Assembly (NCBI GenBank): GCA_002492335.1
Contig: DKYD01000109.1
Location: forward strand, 605 to 41,151
Direction: 5' to 3'
Origin: Lachnospiraceae bacterium UBA7109
GTDB lineage: Bacteria; Bacillota; Clostridia; Lachnospirales; Lachnospiraceae
Length of the DNA stretch: 40,547 nt
The position numbers and the translations under genes were made by a program. This document shows, one piece after another, positions 8,932 to 16,927 of the stretch. The notes beneath the pieces are model-generated. The model was given only the letters and a program-made list of their open reading frames with translations. It was not told the DNA's origin and searched no databases. Position 1 is the stretch's first letter. Each line of letters begins with the position of its first letter.

Positions 8932-8977
8932 AAAACGGCGCGAAACCTGAACCACTACAGTTCGATTTCGCGCCGTT
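8932..8977 (-). terminator. Terminator of the tRNA-Leu gene
   Basis: On the minus strand a 12-bp stem (AACGGCGCGAAA with TTTCGCGCCGTT) closes a 20-nt apical part that itself can pair GAAC with GTTC. It is followed by TTTTATG and begins 3 bases after the tRNA. Confidence 0.82.
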
Positions 8978-8980
8978 ACA

Positions 8981-9063
8981 TGCGGAGAAAGGGACTTGAA
9001 CCCTCATGAGGAAACCCTCACTAGAACCTGAATCTAGCGCGTCTGCCATTCCGCCATCTCCGC
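8981..9063 (-). tRNA. tRNA-Leu (anticodon CAG)
   Basis: The 83-nt cloverleaf has acceptor stem GCGGAGA/TCTCCGC with discriminator A. The anticodon stem CTAGA/TCTAG encloses a TTCAGGT loop, so the anticodon is CAG (complement of 9028-9030). There is a long class II variable arm (TGAGGG TT CCTCA) and a GGTTCAAGTCC T-arm. The 3' CCA is not encoded. It reads CUG leucine codons. Confidence 0.96.
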
Positions 9064-9074
9064 TCGCAACAAAT

Positions 9075-9103
9075 ATATTATCACAAATATATGTATTTGG
9101 CAA
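9075..9103 (-). promoter_or_regulatory. Promoter of tRNA-Leu
   Basis: On the minus strand TTGCCA and TAATAT are separated by exactly 17 bases, ending 11 bases before the tRNA 5' end. The -35 box lies inside a 7-bp inverted repeat (GTATTTG G CAAATAC on plus, 9093-9107). Confidence 0.72.
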
Positions 9104-9141
9104 ATACTTTTTTGAAATTTTTACAAAAACTTATAATGATC

Positions 9142-10269
9142 TTATAATGACTTGGTAATTTCTATCCCGTTTACTTCCAGATGTTCATCAATTGCGATGA
9201 CCAGGCAGCGCCTGCCATCAATTTCCCGGGTTTCTACAAGGTCAGATCGCTCCGGATTTACTTTTACAACAACGTCCGGGGTTTCCAGCTGGAAGGTCCT
9301 CAGGCTGGCGATGTTGGAGGCGAGAAGTGTACCCCGTTCGCCGACGTTTTCTGTGAACTGTTCATCAAAGTTTTCCATTTTCTCCTGTGGAACTCCGCTT
9401 CGTTCCAGCAGATGTTTTACGTCAGGTCTGGATAACTCCAGCGGGTCGGGAGAGTCTTTTGTTTCCTCCAGCATTTCATTCAGATTGTCATGAATATTGC
9501 GTACTACTTCATAGTCACAGTCATCTCCCAGTGTTTCACTGATCATTGACTGGAAAGTTGTTTTCTGGTCATTTGCAGTTAAAGGAATCCGGCTTCCCAG
9601 CACATTGGAAATAAATTCCGGCATCAGTTCCTCGGCTTTTTTGGAGTAATAAAGAATATGGTGGATATCCGAAGCTCTGTCTTCAAATGACGGGAAGAGA
9701 AAGCCTTTTGCCGGAAGTTCTACAAACCAGTCACGGATCCGGTCTTCAATATTATTTGTTTCAGCATTGTAGGTAAGTCCTGCCTTTGTCAGGTTTACCG
9801 GGCAGATGCTGCACATGATATGTTCGTATACTGTATCAGAGGCATCAAACATTACTGTGCCATCTGTGGATTTGCCGGGAACATCATAAGCAGCATGAAT
9901 GAGAATAATGTAATAATTCTCTTGATAGTCATAATTTTCAATGACATTGTCATAAAATTCTTCAATCAGAAGATCGTCTTCCAGTCTGCTTTTCAAAAGT
10001 TTTAATAAGGATTCCTGTGTTCCGCCGGAAAGCTCCTGCTCCAGCGGAAATTCCATTGTCAGGAGATTTTTCCCGATGGTTCCGGACAGCGTATGTCGAA
10101 AAATGTCAAAATATTTGAAAGCTTCTTCTTCGGGAATAGATAAGAAGGCTTTTTTCAGTTCCGCTTTCTTTTCCTTCTCATGATCCACATAACAGCCGCA
10201 GATACGGGTAATTGCACAATTTTCGGGTGTAAATTGCTTTCTTATTTCCAGTACTTCTTTTTTGTTCAT
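9142..10269 (-). CDS. DUF4317 family protein
   Basis: This 375-residue soluble protein begins MNKKEVLEIRKQFTPENCAITRICGCYVDHEKEKK, the conserved start of DUF4317 proteins, which I know as common in Lachnospiraceae and without established function. No signal peptide or membrane helix is seen; acidic stretches (EETKDSPDP) and a C-terminal small beta-domain (RRCLVIAIDEHLEVNG) are visible. The ATG is chosen because AAGGAAG lies 8 bases upstream; a GTG three codons earlier has no spaced ribosome site. The gene stands alone, divergent from the sirtuin operon. A tandem repeat of TCATTATAAG covers the stop codon, followed by TTTTTG on the minus strand, and may act as a weak terminator. Confidence 0.85.
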   Translation of the reverse strand: MNKKEVLEIRKQFTPENCAITRICGCYVDHEKEKKAELKKAFLSIPEEEAFKYFDIFRHTLSGTIGKNLLTMEFPLEQELSGGTQESLLKLLKSRLEDDLLIEEFYDNVIENYDYQENYYIILIHAAYDVPGKSTDGTVMFDASDTVYEHIMCSICPVNLTKAGLTYNAETNNIEDRIRDWFVELPAKGFLFPSFEDRASDIHHILYYSKKAEELMPEFISNVLGSRIPLTANDQKTTFQSMISETLGDDCDYEVVRNIHDNLNEMLEETKDSPDPLELSRPDVKHLLERSGVPQEKMENFDEQFTENVGERGTLLASNIASLRTFQLETPDVVVKVNPERSDLVETREIDGRRCLVIAIDEHLEVNGIEITKSL

Positions 10270-10343
10270 TATGTACACTTCCTTTTTCAGACTGTTTCAA
10301 TCTTATCATAACCCCAACATCATGTAAATGGTCAATTATACTA

Positions 10344-10372
10344 TTGAACCAATTGAAAAAAACAGATATAAT
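10344..10372 (+). promoter_or_regulatory. Strong promoter of the sirtuin operon
   Basis: TTGAAC and TATAAT have a 17-base spacer. An imperfect dyad (GGTCAAT ... ATTGAACC, 10330-10350) and a repeated ATTGAA overlap the -35 box and could be an operator. A weaker minus-strand promoter for DUF4317 (TTGACC at 10330-10335) overlaps the same site. Confidence 0.78.
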
Positions 10373-10421
10373 GATTTTTATGAGTTTTAATTTTAAACAA
10401 GGATGAAAGGGGAAACTGCTT

Positions 10422-11153
10422 ATGTATGAGACGGAGATTGAGAAGCTGCAGGAAATTATTGACGACAGTACAAACATCGTATTCTTTGGCGGAGCCGGGG
10501 TATCAACAGAAAGTAATATTCCGGATTTCAGAAGTGCGGACGGTTTGTATCATCAGAAATATAAGTATTCTCCGGAACAGATTGTAAGCCATAGCTTTTT
10601 TGTTCAGAATACAGAGGAATTTTATGAATTTTACAAAGAAAAGATGATGTTTTTGGATGCCGGGCCGAATGCTGCGCATTTGAAACTGGCGGAACTTGAA
10701 AAGGCAGGAAAGCTGACTGCGGTTATTACCCAGAATATAGACGGTCTTCATCAGGCGGCAGGAAGTCAGAATGTCTGCGAACTGCACGGGAGCATTCACA
10801 GGAATTATTGTGAGCGCTGCGGGAAGTTTTATGATGCCGCATATGTAAAGAATTCCCAGGGCATTCCGAGATGTGAGTGCGGCGGAACGATTAAGCCGGA
10901 CGTTGTGCTATACGAGGAGAGTCTGGATTCCCAGGTAATACAGAAAAGTATTCATGCAATCAGTCAGGCGGATACGCTGATTATTGGCGGGACTTCGTTG
11001 ATCGTATATCCGGCGGCAGGATTTATAGATTATTTTCATGGGAAACATCTGGTTGTGATCAATAAGAGTGCAACAGCAAGAGAAGTGGGGGCGGAGCTTA
11101 CGATAGCAGCGCCGATCGGAGAAATCATGAGCCGGATAGAATGTGGAGAGTAA
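10422..11153 (+). CDS. Sirtuin: NAD-dependent protein deacylase
   Basis: This 243-residue protein shows all class III deacetylase motifs: the NAD-binding GAGVSTESNIPDFR (24-37), TQNIDGLH (103-110), catalytic H122 in LHGS, and the zinc cysteines C130, C133, C151 and C153. GTSL (190-193) is also present. By family knowledge it removes acetyl or longer acyl groups from lysines, using NAD and releasing nicotinamide and O-acyl-ADP-ribose in the cytoplasm. It is the first gene of an operon: a lipid acyltransferase follows after 3 bases and then a glycolipid glycosyltransferase overlapping by 13. The pairing with membrane lipid genes is unusual and might mean a link to acyl metabolism. Length and motifs suggest a complete enzyme. 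Confidence 0.95.
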   Translation: MYETEIEKLQEIIDDSTNIVFFGGAGVSTESNIPDFRSADGLYHQKYKYSPEQIVSHSFFVQNTEEFYEFYKEKMMFLDAGPNAAHLKLAELEKAGKLTAVITQNIDGLHQAAGSQNVCELHGSIHRNYCERCGKFYDAAYVKNSQGIPRCECGGTIKPDVVLYEESLDSQVIQKSIHAISQADTLIIGGTSLIVYPAAGFIDYFHGKHLVVINKSATAREVGAELTIAAPIGEIMSRIECGE

Positions 11154-11156
11154 AAG

Positions 11157-11774
11157 ATGCAGAGTTGGTTGTTTTTTGGCATTTTAGGTTATTTGTCCGG
11201 AAGTGTTTTGTATGCGAAAATATTTGGACATCTTTTTGGGCATGATGATATTGTACAAAATAGTAAAGACGGTAATCCCGGAGCAGCAAATGCGTTTATG
11301 CAGGGAGGCTTCTGGTGTGGAATTTTCACGCTGTGCTTTGATTTGCTGAAAGGATTTCTGCCGGTATTTTTTTACCTGCATATGGCGAAATTCTATTCCA
11401 TATCAGAGACAGGGCTTGCAGTAGTGATTGCGGCTCCGGTTTTTGGACATATATTTCCGGTGTTTTATCAATTCAGGGGCGGAAAAGGAATTGCGACAAC
11501 GTTCGGCTGTCTTTTGGGCTTGCTGCCGGATATTTCTGCGGGGGTGGTTCTGGCATTCTTTTTTATATTCTTTTCTGTTGTAATAAGAGTAACGCCTCAT
11601 TGGAGCAGGACGATGGATACCTTTTGGGTCACGGCGGTGTTGTTTCTTTTTTCAAAAGAAAGAGCAGCGGTAAAAGCCGGATTTTTGATTATTACGGGAC
11701 TGGTTTCCTTTAAACTGCATCTTAGCAAAGAAGAAAAGGAAGAACGGAAAGTGAGATTATTATGGATGCGTTAA
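11157..11774 (+). CDS. PlsY-like glycerol-3-phosphate acyltransferase
   Basis: This 205-residue integral membrane protein has about five helices and the three PlsY motifs in order: SGS near residue 14, DGNPGAANA (38-46) in place of the usual GSGNIGATN, and GHIFPVF with RGGKGIATTFG (97-117). PlsY enzymes transfer acyl groups from acyl-phosphate to glycerol-3-phosphate at the inner face of the membrane, the first step of phospholipid synthesis. The motif 2 differences (N-P-G-A-A-N) suggest a paralogue rather than the housekeeping copy. It starts 3 bases after the sirtuin stop, and its end overlaps the start of the glycosyltransferase, so the two lipid genes are probably translationally coupled. 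Confidence 0.87.
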   Translation: MQSWLFFGILGYLSGSVLYAKIFGHLFGHDDIVQNSKDGNPGAANAFMQGGFWCGIFTLCFDLLKGFLPVFFYLHMAKFYSISETGLAVVIAAPVFGHIFPVFYQFRGGKGIATTFGCLLGLLPDISAGVVLAFFFIFFSVVIRVTPHWSRTMDTFWVTAVLFLFSKERAAVKAGFLIITGLVSFKLHLSKEEKEERKVRLLWMR

Positions 11775-12886
11775 TCTTATCCTGCAGTACCGGCGGCGGG
11801 CATAATGCCGCAGGTTATGCGATAAAAGAAGAGTTACTGCGAAGGGGACATACGGTGGAAATGTTTGATCCGTACTGTCTGGTGAGCGAAAAACTGGCGT
11901 CAGGAATCGGGAACAGTTATATCAAGCTTGTCCAGAAGCTTCCCTTTTTGTTTGGTACGATGTACGTGCTTGGGGATATTTATCGAAAGCTTCCCATCTA
12001 TTCGCCTGTATATCAGCTGAACAGCCATGTGGCAAAACGACTGAGAAAATATTTGAAAAAGAACCATTTTGATGTGATTATTATGCCACATTTATTTCCG
12101 GCGGAAATTATAACCTATTTAAAAAAGCATAATATAGATATACCGAAAACTGTTTTTGTTGCAACGGATTATGTGTGTATTCCTTTTACGGAGGAAACGG
12201 ATTGTGATTATTATGTGATTCCGCATAAAGAATTAGCTTCTAATTTTATTGGACGGGGAATTCCGGAAGAAAAGCTCCTTCCTTTTGGGATTCCGGCCGG
12301 CAGGGCATTCTCGGAAGAGATAGGGAAAAAAGAGGCAAAGAGTCGGTTGGGATTGGATGTAGAAATGGATTATTACCTGATTACCGGAGGAAGTATCGGG
12401 GCCGGAAAATTACAGGAAACGGTGAAGGTTCTGTCCAGCTATGCAAAAAGCAGGGAGAGACTCCGGCTAATTGTGATATGTGGAAATAACGAAAAATTAT
12501 ATAGAAAGATGAAAACCAGGTATTCGGATAAAATAATTCTTATAAAGAGTACGTCTCATATGGCGGAATATATGAAGGCCTGCGATTTGTTTTTCTCAAA
12601 AGCAGGAGGGCTCTCTTCCACTGAGGCGGCAGTGGCGGGAGTTCCGCTTATACATATTTCCCCGTTACCGGGGTGTGAAGTGATTAATATGAACTTCTTT
12701 GTGGAACACGGAATGAGCCTGGGGGTAAAAAATATAAGAAAGGGTCTTCTTCCGGCAGTCGAACGTCTGCAAAATGCAGAGGTTTTGTCTGTTATGAAGA
12801 AAAAACAGCGGAAATGTATTGATGTGTCTGCAAGGAATCGGATATGTGACTGGCTGGAGCAGTTAGCCGGAGCAGACACAGAATAA
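11762..12886 (+). CDS. Glycosyltransferase of the MGDG synthase / UgtP type
   Basis: This 374-residue protein starts with the lipid-binding MGDG synthase signature (STGGGHNAAGYAIKEELLRRGH) and ends with the GT-B nucleotide-sugar site (SKAGGLSSTEAAVAGVPLI, about 279-297). Relatives add glucose or galactose from UDP-sugars to diacylglycerol, making membrane glycolipids and lipoteichoic-acid anchors; others (MurG-like) act on lipid I, but the N-terminal signature favours the diacylglycerol group. It overlaps the acyltransferase by 13 bases, so the operon would make a phosphatidic-acid precursor and then glycolipid. It would act peripherally at the cytoplasmic face of the membrane. A bidirectional terminator follows. 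Confidence 0.88.
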   Translation: MDALILSCSTGGGHNAAGYAIKEELLRRGHTVEMFDPYCLVSEKLASGIGNSYIKLVQKLPFLFGTMYVLGDIYRKLPIYSPVYQLNSHVAKRLRKYLKKNHFDVIIMPHLFPAEIITYLKKHNIDIPKTVFVATDYVCIPFTEETDCDYYVIPHKELASNFIGRGIPEEKLLPFGIPAGRAFSEEIGKKEAKSRLGLDVEMDYYLITGGSIGAGKLQETVKVLSSYAKSRERLRLIVICGNNEKLYRKMKTRYSDKIILIKSTSHMAEYMKACDLFFSKAGGLSSTEAAVAGVPLIHISPLPGCEVINMNFFVEHGMSLGVKNIRKGLLPAVERLQNAEVLSVMKKKQRKCIDVSARNRICDWLEQLAGADTE

Positions 12887-12895
12887 AGGGAAAAT

Positions 12896-12942
12896 AAAAA
12901 TTCTGGGGCAGTTGTCAGCTGTACCAGAATTTTTATTTTTTT
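12896..12942. terminator. Bidirectional terminator between the glycosyltransferase and hydF
   Basis: An 11-bp stem (AAAAATTCTGG with CCAGAATTTTT) is flanked by T-runs on both strands; on plus seven T follow one A. It serves both convergent operons, and its T-run touches the hydF stop codon. Confidence 0.88.
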
Positions 12943-14185
12943 AGAGCCGGTATAAAACCTGTATGCTTCTTTCAAGAATTCCTTTCATATAAGCGATAGC
13001 CGTTCCGTAATTGGTCATAGGAACTTGTGCGTCTCCCGCGCATTTCAGGCGATATTTCATTTCCCGTTCATTTAAGGTACAGCCGCCGCAATGGATAATG
13101 AGCCGGAATTTTTTCAGATCAACCGGAAATTCGGTTCCGCTTGTAAAGGTAAAGTTCAGTTTCTTTCCGGTGTAGCTTTGGAGCCATTTTGGAAGCTTTA
13201 CTGTTCCGATATCCTCACATTGTCTGTGATGCGTGCAGCCTTCGGAAATCAGTACGTCATCTCCTTCTTCTAAAGTGTCGATCGCCTGGGCACCGTGTAC
13301 TACAATATCCAGGTTTCCTTTATATCTTGCAAATAAAATAGAAAAAGAGGTGAGCGGAATCTCCGGTGGTACAATGCTGCCAACTTTTTCAAATGCCTGG
13401 CTGTCAGTGATAACCAGAGAAGGTCTGGGATTTAACTTCCCTAACGTTTCTTTTAATTCAGTATCTCTTACGACAACAGACACAGCCCCGGCATCCAGAA
13501 TGTCGCGGATGGTCTGCTGCTGCGGCAGAATCAGTCTTCCTTTCGGGGCAGCTTTGTCAATCGGAACAACAAGGACAATGATTTCTCCCGGATGAATCAG
13601 ATCTGCAACGATACGACGTCCGGAATCTGAATCCGGGACGAGACCTGCAATTCGATTTTTTAATTCATGAATATTTGTGTTATCCTGAGAGCTTACCCAT
13701 ATAACAATTTCAGGGTTGGTGGAAGAAGTTGTACTGGAATCATCCGTATCCGCTTTGAGAGGAAGCGTTTCATACCGGGCTTCCCCGGGAACGAGATCCG
13801 CTTTATTCATGACAATCAGGTAAGGGATTCTTTTGCTTTTAATCCGATCTAAAATCTGCATGTCTTCTCCGGTCATGCCGACAGAGCCGTCTACGACAAG
13901 CAGGGCAATATCTGTTTTATTCAGAATCTGATATGCTTTTTGAATCCGTAAGTTTCCAAGCGAGCTGTTATCATCCAGTCCGGGAGTGTCAATCATAACG
14001 ACCGGCCCTAATGGAAGAAGCTCCATTGTTTTTGGAACCGGATCTGTCGTAGTTCCAAGGACGTCAGATACAATTGCAAGATTCTGTCCGGTCAATGCAT
14101 TAATAATACTGGATTTTCCGGCATTTCGTTTTCCGAAAATACCAATGTGCGTACGTTCGGAAGAGGGAGTGTTATTCAGACTCAT
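12941..14185 (-). CDS. hydF: [FeFe]-hydrogenase maturation GTPase HydF
   Basis: This 414-residue protein has an N-terminal Era-like GTPase domain: Walker A GKRNAGKSS (18-26), G2 threonines at 45-47, DTPG (66-69) and MNKAD. The C-terminal part holds the iron-sulfur motif typical of HydF, C317-x-H319 then H365-C366-x2-C369. HydF is the scaffold on which the binuclear iron cluster is assembled before transfer to the hydrogenase. The gene ends the hydE-hydG-hydF operon, in which all three dedicated maturases are found. AGGAGGA lies 7 bases before the ATG. The hydrogenase structural gene itself is not in the window. Confidence 0.97.
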   Translation of the reverse strand: MSLNNTPSSERTHIGIFGKRNAGKSSIINALTGQNLAIVSDVLGTTTDPVPKTMELLPLGPVVMIDTPGLDDNSSLGNLRIQKAYQILNKTDIALLVVDGSVGMTGEDMQILDRIKSKRIPYLIVMNKADLVPGEARYETLPLKADTDDSSTTSSTNPEIVIWVSSQDNTNIHELKNRIAGLVPDSDSGRRIVADLIHPGEIIVLVVPIDKAAPKGRLILPQQQTIRDILDAGAVSVVVRDTELKETLGKLNPRPSLVITDSQAFEKVGSIVPPEIPLTSFSILFARYKGNLDIVVHGAQAIDTLEEGDDVLISEGCTHHRQCEDIGTVKLPKWLQSYTGKKLNFTFTSGTEFPVDLKKFRLIIHCGGCTLNEREMKYRLKCAGDAQVPMTNYGTAIAYMKGILERSIQVLYRL

Positions 14186-14215
14186 ATGGGTATCCTCCTG
14201 TTTTTAAAAATGCAT

Positions 14216-14234
14216 CCGGCTCCAACAGAGCCGG
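14216..14234 (-). terminator. Intercistronic hairpin between hydG and hydF
   Basis: A perfect CCGGCTC/GAGCCGG stem with a 5-nt loop is followed on the minus strand by ATGCATTTTTAAAA, just before the hydF ribosome site. It may be a partial terminator or an RNA-stability element that lowers hydF expression relative to hydEG. Confidence 0.5.
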
Positions 14235-14256
14235 GTCCGCATATTATCTGGTATGA

Positions 14257-15678
14257 TTAGAAGCGGAAGTCTCTCCGGTTATTTTCCCGGATCAGTTTCA
14301 GATTTTCCATTACAACCGCGCGTGCCTTTTCGTTTGGTACATTTAAGACTTCTTTATCAATAATTTTATCTCCAATGGCTTTGGTTGCCGGGGAAGCATA
14401 ATCCATAAGATATTCCTGCAGCGTCATCAGTGCGTTCGGATGGCAGCAGTTCTGAATCTGCCCGCTCTTACACAGAGACATAAAGCGGTCTCCGGTTCTT
14501 CCTTCCCGATAACATGCAGTACAGAAGCTTGGAATATAGTTCATTTCCATAAGCCAGCGGACGACTTCATCTAAGGTGCGGTTGTCAATGACGTCAAACT
14601 GCTCGGATTTCTCATCCTCCGGTTCCGGTTCGCAGTAGCCTCCCACACTGGTGCGGGAACCGCCGCTGATCTGTGAGATACCAAGATGCAGAACCCGTTC
14701 CCGGACCTTCTGGCTTTCTCTTGTAGAAATAATCATGCCGGTGTACGGTACGGCAATTCGGATACATGCCACAATCTTTGCAAAGGTGTCGTCGTCGATT
14801 CCGTTGGTAAATGAGCTTGCATCAATATCGTCTGCATTTCTGAGCCTTGGAACACTGATGGTATGAGGTCCCACACCGAAGGCAGCTTCCAGATGCTCCG
14901 CATGCATCAGAAGACCGGCAAATTCATAACGGTATTTGTCCAGACCGAAAAGCACACCTACACCTACATCATCGACGCCGCCCTCCATGGCGCGATCCAT
15001 TGCTTCTGTGTGGTAATCATAGTCGTGTTTTGGTCCCGTCGGGTGAAGTGCAAGATAGCTTTCTTTATGGTAGGTCTCCTGGAACAGGATATAAGTTCCG
15101 ATTCCTGCTTCTTTCAGAAGACGGTAATTGTCTACCGTTGTCGCTGCAATGTTGATATTGACACGGCGGATAGCGCCGTTTTTATGTTTGATGTTGTAAA
15201 TGGTGTTGATAGAATCCAGATAATATTCCATCGTATTATGTACCGGATCCTCTCCAGCCTCCAGAGCGAGCCGTTTGTGACCCATATCCTGAAGTGCGAT
15301 GACCTCTCTGCGGATATCTTCCTGGGAGAGCTGTTTCCGTGGAATGTGTTTGTTCTTCATGTGGTATGGACAGTAGGTGCATCCGTTGATACAATAATTA
15401 GATAAGTAAAGCGGTGCAAAAAGCACAATACGGTTTCCATAAAAATCTTTTTTGATCTGTTCTGCAAGACGGAAAATTTTCTCGTTCAGGTTTTTGTCCT
15501 GACAGGCAAGGAGAACGGAAGCCTCGCGATGGGAGAGCCCTTTGCGTTTTGCCGCTTTTTCAATCAGAGATTCAATGAGCGGAATATTATTTGCATTCTC
15601 ATCTGCATAGGCGAGCGTTTCCAGAATCTCTTCGTGGTTAATAAAATCTTCTGCGTGTTTTGAATTTACATCATACAT
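14257..15678 (-). CDS. hydG: [FeFe]-hydrogenase radical SAM maturase HydG (tyrosine lyase)
   Basis: This 473-residue protein has the HydG-type radical SAM motif C96-x3-C100-x2-C103 (CINGCTYC). The C-terminal second cluster motif is C386-x2-C389-x22-C412, which distinguishes HydG from the related thiamine enzyme ThiH. The enzyme cleaves tyrosine to p-cresol, carbon monoxide and cyanide and builds an Fe(CO)(CN) synthon for the H-cluster. A good AGGAGG site lies 7-8 bases upstream of the ATG. It lies 36 bases after hydE and before hydF. Length and motifs are normal. Confidence 0.97.
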   Translation of the reverse strand: MYDVNSKHAEDFINHEEILETLAYADENANNIPLIESLIEKAAKRKGLSHREASVLLACQDKNLNEKIFRLAEQIKKDFYGNRIVLFAPLYLSNYCINGCTYCPYHMKNKHIPRKQLSQEDIRREVIALQDMGHKRLALEAGEDPVHNTMEYYLDSINTIYNIKHKNGAIRRVNINIAATTVDNYRLLKEAGIGTYILFQETYHKESYLALHPTGPKHDYDYHTEAMDRAMEGGVDDVGVGVLFGLDKYRYEFAGLLMHAEHLEAAFGVGPHTISVPRLRNADDIDASSFTNGIDDDTFAKIVACIRIAVPYTGMIISTRESQKVRERVLHLGISQISGGSRTSVGGYCEPEPEDEKSEQFDVIDNRTLDEVVRWLMEMNYIPSFCTACYREGRTGDRFMSLCKSGQIQNCCHPNALMTLQEYLMDYASPATKAIGDKIIDKEVLNVPNEKARAVVMENLKLIRENNRRDFRF

Positions 15679-15714
15679 GTTTGTTCCTCCTGATATAGAA
15701 ATAGATTATTCGTG

Positions 15715-16755
15715 TCAGACATTCAGGGAATCACCTCTTGCAGTAATAATCTGGTATCCGATTGCCTGCATCCGAAGTTCCAGAGATTTTCTGCATTCGG
15801 CAGCTTCCTCCCCTGTGCACAGCTTGTTGTCATACAGGCTGTAGTCTTTTCGTACAGTGTCTGGTGACAGATTGGGCATGACTACGTTAGCGCCCGCCAG
15901 GATCCCCAGTTCACGCCCTTTTGGATCAATGGTTCCAAGTGCAGTCGTGGAAGGGAGAAGAACCTTCGGGAGCATGAGCCGCAGCAGCCCGAGCATAAAT
16001 AAGGTCAGCTCCAGAGTACCGGCTGCTTCGTTTCTGAAAGGAGTATTCTGATGAGGAATAAATGGCCCGATGCCTGCCATATGGGGATTCAGCTCTTTGA
16101 TAAAAAGCATATCTTCTGCCAGATGTTCTGCAGTCTGATACGGGGAGCCTACCATGAATCCGGTGCCGACCTGATAGCCGATCTCCTTTAGGTTCCATAG
16201 ACATTTCTGCCTGTCATGGGCGCTGAGGGAGGCTGGATGAAGCCTGCCATAGTGCCCGGAATTATAAGTTTCATGTCTCAGGAGATAGCGGTCTGCGCCT
16301 GCTTCAAAAAAAGTCTTATAGCTGTCATAAGATTTTTCACCAATGGAAAGCGTGATCGCGCAGTCGGGATAAGCCTTCCGGATACTGTAAATGATGTCTG
16401 TCATCCGTTCATCCGAAAAATAGCCATCCTCACCGCCCTGCAGAACAAAGGTACGGAAGCCCAGTTCATATCCGGTATGGCAGCAGGACAGGATCTCGTC
16501 TCTGGTCAGGCGATAGCGGTGTACATTCCTATTGCTCCTGCGGATTCCACAGTAAAGACAGTCATTCTTACAGTAATTGGTGAATTCAATCAGTCCCCGG
16601 ACATAAATATCATGACCGTAGTATTTGTGCCGCTCTTTTCTGGCGAGAGAAAAGAGATATTCCGCAAGCCGGGGAGTACGCCCTTTAATAAGCAGGATCC
16701 ATTCTTCTTTTGTGAGTGTATGAGTTTCGCATAGTTTATCAATCAAAGCCTTCAT
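15715..16755 (-). CDS. hydE: [FeFe]-hydrogenase radical SAM maturase HydE
   Basis: The 346-residue form starts at MKALIDKLCETHTLT, chosen because GGAGG is 7 bases upstream; a longer in-frame reading would run back through the leader hairpin and is rejected. The radical SAM motif is C62-x3-C66-x2-C69 (CKNDCLYC), followed by GFRTFVLQGGED, typical of HydE and BioB-like barrels. HydE acts after HydG in building the dithiomethylamine-bridged di-iron unit. It is the first gene of the hydEGF operon, and its transcription appears to be gated by an attenuator in the leader. Confidence 0.96.
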   Translation of the reverse strand: MKALIDKLCETHTLTKEEWILLIKGRTPRLAEYLFSLARKERHKYYGHDIYVRGLIEFTNYCKNDCLYCGIRRSNRNVHRYRLTRDEILSCCHTGYELGFRTFVLQGGEDGYFSDERMTDIIYSIRKAYPDCAITLSIGEKSYDSYKTFFEAGADRYLLRHETYNSGHYGRLHPASLSAHDRQKCLWNLKEIGYQVGTGFMVGSPYQTAEHLAEDMLFIKELNPHMAGIGPFIPHQNTPFRNEAAGTLELTLFMLGLLRLMLPKVLLPSTTALGTIDPKGRELGILAGANVVMPNLSPDTVRKDYSLYDNKLCTGEEAAECRKSLELRMQAIGYQIITARGDSLNV

Positions 16756-16773
16756 CAGTTGTCCTCCGAACAT

Positions 16774-16861
16774 AAAAAACCCGACACCTATGGCGTCAGG
16801 TTTTGTTTCGAATCTGTCCGCCTTCTCACGTAGGTGTTGCCCTTTGTGGTTAGTACGTGTT
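16774..16861 (-). promoter_or_regulatory. hydE leader with terminator/antiterminator: candidate riboswitch or attenuator
   Basis: Between the promoter and hydE lies an 88-nt leader with competing folds. A factor-independent terminator is formed by AACCTGACGCC and GGTGTCGGGTT (16802-16792 with 16788-16778) followed by six T. A competing antiterminator pairs ACACCTA (16837-16831) with TAGGTGT (16790-16784), which is part of the terminator's 3' arm. Inside that helix GGCG-GA-CAG can pair with CTG-A-CGCC, the terminator's 5' arm. A third helix, CACGTA (16859-16854) with TACGTG (16832-16827), overlaps the antiterminator by two bases. No known riboswitch class was recognised, no leader peptide was found, and the T-box core is absent. 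Confidence 0.75.
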
Positions 16862-16867
16862 AATAAA

Positions 16868-16896
16868 ATTGTACCATCAGATAAACGGATGTGCAA
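16868..16896 (-). promoter_or_regulatory. hydEGF operon promoter
   Basis: On the minus strand TTGCAC and TACAAT have exactly 17 bases between them. Transcription would start near 16861, so the leader is about 105 nt long. Confidence 0.75.
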
Positions 16897-16927
16897 GAAA
16901 AGAAACAGGTTTTGCGGGAAAACAAAG

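Noticed and set aside
8894..9103. 69-codon open frame on the minus strand
   Set aside because: It runs through the tRNA-Leu gene and its terminator; the apparent protein (GDGGMADALDSGSS) is the well-known artefact of translating a tRNA-Leu.
16756..16896. N-terminal extension of HydE by 47 residues
   Set aside because: It would translate the leader terminator and part of the promoter; the ATG at 16755 has a good ribosome site and gives normal HydE length.
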